NCBI GenBank assembly: GCA_012521625.1
Contig: JAAYLY010000224.1
Span: 1 to 19,816 of the forward strand
DNA: 19,816 bases
DNA from: Tissierellia bacterium
GTDB taxonomy: Bacteria; Bacillota; Clostridia; Tissierellales; Tissierellaceae
Direction: 5' to 3'
Part shown: piece after piece, positions 15,701 through 19,816 of the stretch
How positions within the stretch are numbered: the first letter of the stretch is position 1
Layout: each line of letters opens with the position of its first letter
Translations under genes and position numbers: made by a program
The notes under the pieces: model-generated
The model's database searches: none
What the model was told of the DNA's origin: nothing
What the model saw: only the letters and a program-made list of their open reading frames with translations

Positions 15701-16990
15701 TTGGGTATAATAATCGATGTATTTGCAAGGGAAGTACTGGATTCTAGAGGTAATCCAACTGTTGAAGTGGAAGTTTGGACTGAAAATGGGGTCTTCGGTA
15801 GAGCCTTAGTACCATCAGGAGCATCTACAGGTGCTTTTGAAGCAGTTGAATTAAGGGATGGAGACAAATCCAGGTATTTAGGAAAAGGAGTACTAAAGGC
15901 TGTTGAAAATGTAAATGAAGTAATAGCACCAGAAGTTGTAGGAATGGATGTATTCGATCAAGTAGGTATTGACCAATTACTAATTGATTTAGATGGAACC
16001 CCAAATAAGGGTAAATTAGGTGCTAATGCCATCTTGGGGGTATCTATAGCTGTTGCAAGGGCTGCAGCTAATGAATTAGGAATGCCCTTATACAAATATA
16101 TAGGTGGAGTCAATGGAAAACTTCTTCCAGTACCAATGATGAACATCCTAAATGGTGGAGAACACGCCGACAATAACGTAGATATACAAGAGTTTATGAT
16201 CATGCCAGTGGGAGCTCCTAACTTTAGGGAAGCCTTAAGGATGGGAGCTGAGATCTTCCATAGCTTAAGGGCTGAATTAAAATCAAAGGGCCTAAATACA
16301 GCTGTTGGCGATGAGGGTGGATTTGCACCTAACTTAAGCAGCAATGAGGAAGCATTGGCTACAATAGTTACGGCTATCGAAAAAGCAGGCTATAAAGCAG
16401 GAGAAGAAGTAGTCTTAGCCCTAGACGTGGCTGCTACAGAGCTATACGACAAGGATAGGAAGGTTTACAGATTAGAAGGAGAAGGTAGAGAGTTAACGGC
16501 AGAAGAGATGATCGATTATTATGCTGATTTAGTTGAAAAGTATCCTATTATCTCCATAGAGGATGGTTTAGATGAAGAGGACTGGGAAGGTTGGAAATTA
16601 TTAACTGAAAAGTTAGGAGACAGGGTACAGCTAGTGGGAGACGACCTATTCGTTACTAACACTGAAAGGTTAAGAAAGGGTATAGAAAAAGGAGTAGCTA
16701 ACTCAATTTTAATTAAATTAAACCAAATTGGAACTATTACAGAGACCCTAGATGCAATAGAACTGGCTAAGGTTCATGGCTATACTGCAGTAATCTCCCA
16801 TAGGTCAGGAGAGACTGAGGATACAACTATAGCAGATTTAGCTGTTGCCTTAAATGCAGGTCAAATAAAAACTGGTGCCCCATCTAGAACTGACAGGGTG
16901 GCTAAATATAACCAATTGTTGAGAATTGAAGAAGAATTAATGGATTCAGCCCAATATAAAGGAAAAAATGCCTTCTACAATCTAAAATAA
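15701..16990 (+). CDS. eno: Enolase
   Basis: Mg2+-dependent enzyme of 429 aa dehydrating 2-phosphoglycerate to phosphoenolpyruvate. AREVLDSRGNPTVEVEV is the usual opening. The mobile loop is SGASTGAFEA (39-48). GDEGGFAP holds the catalytic Glu, and SIEDGLDEEDW and LVGDDLFVTN provide metal ligands. The catalytic Lys lies in LIKLNQIGT, and SHRSGETED is the C-terminal signature. Start is TTG 15701, eight or so bases after GGAGGAGG. This is the last gene of the glycolytic operon. No terminator follows: the -35 of the T-box promoter begins five bases after the stop codon. Any transcript leaving eno therefore enters the T-box leader. Confidence 0.98.
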   Translation: MGIIIDVFAREVLDSRGNPTVEVEVWTENGVFGRALVPSGASTGAFEAVELRDGDKSRYLGKGVLKAVENVNEVIAPEVVGMDVFDQVGIDQLLIDLDGTPNKGKLGANAILGVSIAVARAAANELGMPLYKYIGGVNGKLLPVPMMNILNGGEHADNNVDIQEFMIMPVGAPNFREALRMGAEIFHSLRAELKSKGLNTAVGDEGGFAPNLSSNEEALATIVTAIEKAGYKAGEEVVLALDVAATELYDKDRKVYRLEGEGRELTAEEMIDYYADLVEKYPIISIEDGLDEEDWEGWKLLTEKLGDRVQLVGDDLFVTNTERLRKGIEKGVANSILIKLNQIGTITETLDAIELAKVHGYTAVISHRSGETEDTTIADLAVALNAGQIKTGAPSRTDRVAKYNQLLRIEEELMDSAQYKGKNAFYNLK

Positions 16991-16994
16991 TTCC

Positions 16995-17023
16995 TTGACA
17001 AAAGCAAACAAAAATCATAATAT
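16995..17023 (+). promoter_or_regulatory. Sigma-A promoter of the T-box transporter operon
   Basis: A perfect TTGACA (16995-17000) is followed by an AT-rich -10, either CATAAT at 17016-17021 (15-bp spacer) or TAATAT at 17018-17023 (17-bp spacer). Initiation is expected close to 17028-17030, just before T-box stem I. Confidence 0.65.
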
Positions 17024-17029
17024 AAAGAG

Positions 17030-17302
17030 TATAAATTAATTGGATTAGAATCGATGAAGCAAAGGAGTAGTTATGTCGAGTATATCCTACAGAGAACCGG
17101 GGGAGCTGAGAACCGGTGGATGGAAAGCTTAACGAAAAGAGTTGCTGAGATTAATGAGACAAAGCTGTTGAGGCGAGTATCTCATTACGCATTCAAAGCG
17201 TTATTTGAAATGAGTTGTATTTTAGTTTTTCTATGACTAAAGTACAATTAGAGTGGCACCACGGGTATTTAACTCGTCTCTAAATTTAGAGACGAGTTTT
17301 TT
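17030..17302 (+). promoter_or_regulatory. T-box riboswitch leader, specifier AGA (arginine)
   Basis: This leader fills the long gap after eno and senses uncharged tRNA. Stem I has a GA-type kink turn (ATGA near 17054 with TGAG near 17146) and basal pairing of AGCAA (17058-17062) with TTGCT (17142-17146). The loop-E strands are AGTA (17066-17069) and GAA (17134-17136). The apical stem ACCGG (17096-17100)/CCGGT (17113-17117) carries the conserved AGAGA and GCTGAGAA elements. Aligned on the B. subtilis glyQS pattern GAA-A-NNN, the specifier is AGA at 17138-17140, an arginine codon. The T-box AGAGTGGCACCACGG is at 17250-17264. Its TGGC (17254-17257) predicts discriminator base G73 on the tRNA, which fits many tRNA-Arg and argues against tRNA-Lys (A73). 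Lysine (AAG) is the alternative if the register is shifted. The downstream polar amino acid transporter fits arginine. Confidence 0.9.
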
Positions 17303-17306
17303 ATTT
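17271..17306 (+). terminator. T-box-controlled intrinsic terminator
   Basis: AACTCGTCTCT (17271-17281) pairs with AGAGACGAGTT (17288-17298) around AAATTT, which can pair further. TTTTATTTT follows. Immediately downstream of the T-box sequence, it should form when the cognate tRNA is charged and be replaced by the antiterminator when it is not. Confidence 0.93.
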
Positions 17307-17362
17307 TGTAATTGTTAAATTGTTTATCTATTGCATTATTATTAGTTTTAGGGGGATATAAA

Positions 17363-18019
17363 TTGAAACTCATACAATTATTTCTGGATTATAAGTATTA
17401 TTTCTTGACGGGTGTTAAGGTAACACTTTTATTATCATTTTTAGGACTAATATTTGGTACTACCCTAGGTTCTCTTTTTAGTTTGATGAAATTGTCCAAG
17501 AACAGGGCCCTAAGAGCCATAGCCACTGCATATATTGAAGTGGTTAGGGGTACTCCAATGATTACACAGATTGCCATGGTCTACTTTGGTAGCTATGTGC
17601 TTTTAGGGGCGGATATTGATGGATTCCTAGCGGCTCTAATAGCAGTATCATTGAACAGTGCAGCCTATGTGGCTGAAATAATCCGTTCTGGTATCCAATC
17701 TATAGATAAGGGGCAGACTGAAGCTAGTAGGAGTTTAGGTTTAACCAGCGGTCAAACTATGAGGTACGTAATCCTGCCCCAAGCGGTAAAAAATATACTG
17801 CCTACACTGGGAAATGAGTTTGTGACCTTAATCAAGGAGACATCTGTTGCATCAACTATCGGGGTTGCAGATTTAATGTATGCTTCTAAGATAGTACAAG
17901 GAAGCAGCTTCCAACCCTTTAACCCCTTGATTATAGTAGCGGTTATATATTTCCTATTTACCTTCTCATTATCCCAACTTGTAGGTCTACTTGAAAGGAA
18001 GTTGAATCAAAATGATTAA
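17363..18019 (+). CDS. Polar amino acid ABC transporter permease (HisM/GlnP family), probably arginine
   Basis: Membrane subunit of 218 aa. An N-terminal segment at about 15-40, then VVRGTPMITQ (60-69), a hallmark of polar amino acid permeases. The EAA loop that contacts the ATPase is EASRSLGLTSGQTMRYVILP (about 120-139). Four to five hydrophobic segments are visible. The start chosen is TTG 17363, seven bases after GGGGG (17351-17355). It gives MKLIQLFLDYKYYFLTG and the family's usual length; an upstream in-frame start at 17312 would begin within the terminator's T-tract region. Expression is controlled by the arginine-type T-box. The stop overlaps the ATPase start by 8 bp. No substrate-binding protein gene is adjacent. 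The amino acid is inferred from the specifier; the family alone does not distinguish arginine from glutamine, histidine or cystine. Confidence 0.9.
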   Translation: MKLIQLFLDYKYYFLTGVKVTLLLSFLGLIFGTTLGSLFSLMKLSKNRALRAIATAYIEVVRGTPMITQIAMVYFGSYVLLGADIDGFLAALIAVSLNSAAYVAEIIRSGIQSIDKGQTEASRSLGLTSGQTMRYVILPQAVKNILPTLGNEFVTLIKETSVASTIGVADLMYASKIVQGSSFQPFNPLIIVAVIYFLFTFSLSQLVGLLERKLNQND

Positions 18020-18740
18020 GATAGTTAATTTGAACAAACATTTTGGAGATAAACATGTTCTAAAGAATATAAATCTAGAAATAAAAGAAGGGGAAGTAAT
18101 AGGCTTAATAGGCCCCTCCGGCTCTGGTAAGAGCACCCTGATTAGGTGTATAAACTATTTAGAGGAGCCTACATCTGGATCCATCTATATAAATGGTAAG
18201 GATATCTCCAAGGCCGGCAGCGATATTAATCAGATTAGGCAGCAGATTGGAATGGTATTCCAACACTTCCACCTCTTTCCTCATAAAACCGTCCTAGAAA
18301 ATATAACCCTAGCACCAGTCTTGACTGGTAAGTTTACAAAGGAAGGGGCGGAGAAGAAGGCCATTGAACTATTGAAGACTATGGACCTATTAGATAAAAA
18401 GGATGCCTATCCAGCTTCTCTCTCAGGTGGACAAAAGCAGAGGATTGCCATAGCTAGGGCCCTTGCCATGGAACCTAAGGTCATGCTTTTTGACGAGGCA
18501 ACTTCGGCCCTTGACCCAGAAATGGTAGGGGAGGTATTAGGAGTAATGAAATCCCTAGCCAAATCAGGTATGACCATGGTGGTAGTTACCCATGAGATGG
18601 CCTTTGCTAAGCAGGTGGCCGATAGGGTAATCTTCATGGCTGATGGGGAAATAGTGGAAGAAAATAGGGCCAAGGACCTATTTGAAAATCCACAAAATCC
18701 AAGAACTAGGGAATTCTTATCTAAGGTATTGGAATACTAA
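18012..18740 (+). CDS. Polar amino acid ABC transporter ATP-binding protein (GlnQ/ArtR-like)
   Basis: ATPase subunit of 242 aa at the inner face of the membrane. Walker A GPSGSGKST is at 34-42, the Q-loop Gln is at 84 (MVFQHFHLFPH, a signature of the amino acid branch), LSGGQ is at 137-141, Walker B VMLFDEATSALDPE follows, and the H-loop His is in VVTHEMAFA at 194. Length is standard. ATG 18012 lies inside the end of the permease gene (8-bp overlap), with GAAAGGAAG about ten bases upstream, so translation is coupled. It energises the permease upstream. A binding protein encoded elsewhere must complete the importer. Confidence 0.93.
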   Translation: MIKIVNLNKHFGDKHVLKNINLEIKEGEVIGLIGPSGSGKSTLIRCINYLEEPTSGSIYINGKDISKAGSDINQIRQQIGMVFQHFHLFPHKTVLENITLAPVLTGKFTKEGAEKKAIELLKTMDLLDKKDAYPASLSGGQKQRIAIARALAMEPKVMLFDEATSALDPEMVGEVLGVMKSLAKSGMTMVVVTHEMAFAKQVADRVIFMADGEIVEENRAKDLFENPQNPRTREFLSKVLEY

Positions 18741-18750
18741 TTTTCGGGTG

Positions 18751-18808
18751 AATCAATAGCTATCACAAACAAAGGAAGAAGTATTAAGCTTTGTAGCTAT
18801 TGATTTTA
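18751..18808 (+). terminator. Possible terminator after the amino acid ABC transporter
   Basis: AATCAATAGCTA (18751-18762) pairs perfectly with TAGCTATTGATT (18794-18805). An inner CAAAG (18770-18774)/CTTTG pair closes part of the 31-nt loop. Only TTTT (18804-18807) follows the stem. The large loop and short T-tract make it a weak terminator, and it overlaps the -35 of the secG promoter. Confidence 0.5.
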
Positions 18809-18828
18809 AATATGCCCTATGTTAAAAT
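18800..18828 (+). promoter_or_regulatory. Sigma-A promoter for secG
   Basis: TTGATT (18800-18805) and TAAAAT (18823-18828) are spaced exactly 17 bp and lie about 60 bp upstream of the secG start. The -35 is part of the right arm of the preceding hairpin. Confidence 0.62.
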
Positions 18829-18886
18829 ATTAATGTTAATCTAGAAAGTAACAAGCTGTAGATAATTCGTTATAGGAGGTGTAGAA

Positions 18887-19114
18887 GTGCAAACCTTATT
18901 TTCAGCATTAGTCATGATATCCGCTTTAGGACTTATTGTTAGCGTCCTATTACAAGAAGGTGCAGAAAATGGCTTAGGAGCCTTAGCTGGTAGTGCGCCA
19001 GAACAATTATGGGGAAAGAATAGAAGTACAAGTAGAGAAGCTACATTACAAAGAGCGACTATAATATCAGCAGTTATATTTATCATATCAACATTAGTAT
19101 TAGCTGCTAATTAA
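18887..19114 (+). CDS. secG: Preprotein translocase subunit SecG
   Basis: Small membrane protein of 75 aa that joins SecY and SecE in the protein-export channel. It has two hydrophobic helices (about 3-22 and 52-72) flanking a Gly/Ala-rich cytoplasmic loop. The loop contains LLQEG (about 21-25) and GLGALAGSAPEQLWG, the SecG signature region, and is followed by Arg/Lys residues. The length is normal. The start is GTG 18887 after TAGGAGGT. In many Firmicutes secG directly follows eno; here a T-box transporter module stands between them. The pyrophosphatase gene starts 16 bp downstream, so the two are likely co-transcribed. Confidence 0.93.
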   Translation: MQTLFSALVMISALGLIVSVLLQEGAENGLGALAGSAPEQLWGKNRSTSREATLQRATIISAVIFIISTLVLAAN

Positions 19115-19130
19115 CTAAGGGGGAAATAAA

Positions 19131-19816
19131 ATGGATTTAGCTATCTTATCAGCGCCAATAGTGGGAATATTGGCACTTTTATTTGCTTTATACAAAGCAA
19201 ATTCTATTAATCAAGTTAGTCCGGGAAATGAAAGAATGATAGAGATTTCTAACTATATTGCTGATGGTGCTATGGCCTTTTTAGGAAGGCAATATAAATC
19301 ATTAGCAATTTTTGTGGTTGTACTTTTTGTAATTTTAACTATAGCACCAGGTTTAGGTTTCAAAACTGCAATCTGCTTCCTAATAGGTGCCTTATTTTCA
19401 GCGGCAGCTGGTTATTTTGGAATGAAGGTTGCCACTAAGGCTAACGTAAGAACTGCCAATGCTGCTAGGGAATCAGGAATGAACAAGGCCTTAAACATAG
19501 CATTTTCAGGTGGATCTGTAATGGGAATGTGCGTTGTTGGGCTTGGTGTTCTAGGTATTGGTCTTTTATACATAATATTTGAAGATCCTGACATAGTTAC
19601 AGGCTTCAGCCTTGGAGCATCTTCTATAGCCTTATTTGCTAGAGTAGGTGGAGGTATTTATACAAAGGCTGCGGACGTTGGAGCAGACCTAGTTGGTAAA
19701 GTTGAAGCGGGTATTCCAGAGGACGACCCAAGAAACCCTGCAGTTATTGCCGACAACGTTGGTGATAACGTTGGAGACGTTGCAGGTATGGGTGCTGACC
19801 TTTTTGAATCCTATGT
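19131..19816 (+). CDS. hppA: Membrane H+/Na+-translocating pyrophosphatase, N-terminal part (gene cut by window end)
   Basis: First 228 residues of a membrane-bound pyrophosphatase that hydrolyses pyrophosphate and pumps H+ or Na+. The family is about 650-700 aa, so roughly one third is present. Hydrophobic helices lie near residues 3-22, 55-75, 80-100 and 125-150. The hallmark GGGIYTKAADVGADLVGKVE (about 178-197) contains the substrate-binding DVGADLVGK, followed by GIPEDDPRNPAVIADNVGDNVGDVAGMGADLFESY (written here as family features: the acidic metal-binding sites). ATG 19131 follows AAGGGGGAA. The reading frame is open to the last base. The residues that separate K+-dependent from K+-independent and Na+- from H+-pumping types lie further downstream, so ion specificity cannot be judged. 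It could let the cell recover energy from pyrophosphate made in biosynthesis. Confidence 0.95.
   Translation, partial: MDLAILSAPIVGILALLFALYKANSINQVSPGNERMIEISNYIADGAMAFLGRQYKSLAIFVVVLFVILTIAPGLGFKTAICFLIGALFSAAAGYFGMKVATKANVRTANAARESGMNKALNIAFSGGSVMGMCVVGLGVLGIGLLYIIFEDPDIVTGFSLGASSIALFARVGGGIYTKAADVGADLVGKVEAGIPEDDPRNPAVIADNVGDNVGDVAGMGADLFESY

Noticed and set aside
15238..15867. 209-codon open frame on the minus strand across the gpmI-eno junction
   Set aside because: It is antisense to two highly conserved enzymes, has no ribosome binding site, and its Ser/Pro/Thr-rich translation is typical of a shadow frame.
17054..17236. Open frame of 60 codons after eno, possible small protein
   Set aside because: It lies wholly in the T-box leader, covering stem I and the central stems. 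The RNA elements explain the sequence, and the peptide has no family-like features or good ribosome binding site.
19171..19187. Sigma-54-like -24/-12 motif (TGGCAC then TTGCT)
   Set aside because: The spacing between the elements is one base too long, it lies within the hppA coding region, and no gene starts downstream at a fitting distance.
1..19816. CRISPR arrays, insertion sequences, tRNA or rRNA genes, phage or toxin-antitoxin genes
   Set aside because: No repeated arrays, transposase-like proteins, tRNA cloverleaves or such proteins were seen on either strand.

Overview
The window is low-GC DNA with dense genes, all on the + strand, purine-rich AGGAGG-type ribosome binding sites, frequent GTG/TTG starts and heavy AGA/AGG/ATA codon use. 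It looks like a chromosomal segment of an anaerobic Firmicute. A glycine-reductase-type thioredoxin, a nucleoside uptake system, an arginine-type T-box and a membrane pyrophosphatase suggest an amino-acid-fermenting relative of Tissierellia/Peptostreptococcaceae. The placement is inference; no rRNA or other marker is present.

Layout. (1) 5-1606: Na+/phosphate cotransporter with a C-terminal PhoU-like domain, followed by a strong terminator. (2) 1856-3116: thioredoxin reductase plus an atypical CEPC thioredoxin, preceded by a 10-bp direct repeat spaced 22 bp. (3) 3185-8316: a BMP-family nucleoside-type ABC importer (lipoprotein, double ATPase, two permeases). A terminator follows the lipoprotein gene and another follows the cluster. 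(4) 8354-16990: rpoN (sigma-54), then the central glycolytic operon cggR-gap-pgk-tpiA-gpmI-eno. Upstream of cggR are a good sigma-A promoter and a two-repeat CggR operator. (5) 16995-18740: an arginine-type T-box leader (specifier AGA) controlling a polar amino acid ABC permease and ATPase. (6) 18800-19816: promoter, secG, and the 5' part of a membrane H+/Na+-pyrophosphatase gene cut by the window end.

How it works together. CggR should sense glycolytic flux and gate the five enzymes from glyceraldehyde-3-phosphate to phosphoenolpyruvate plus triose isomerisation. The GAPDH carries Ala instead of the NAD-selecting Asp, and Lys-Arg instead of Leu-Pro at the second coenzyme-selectivity site, so it may accept NADP. 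No terminator is visible after eno. Transcripts leaving the glycolytic operon run directly into the T-box leader, whose uncharged-tRNA-gated terminator would therefore decide both arginine-transporter expression and the 3' end of the glycolytic message.

Most of the content is recognisable core metabolism; no wholly unknown system is evident. The features most worth following up are the GAPDH coenzyme residues, the T-box module at the eno-secG junction, the operator/hairpin architecture ahead of cggR, the direct repeat ahead of trxB, and the CEPC thioredoxin.
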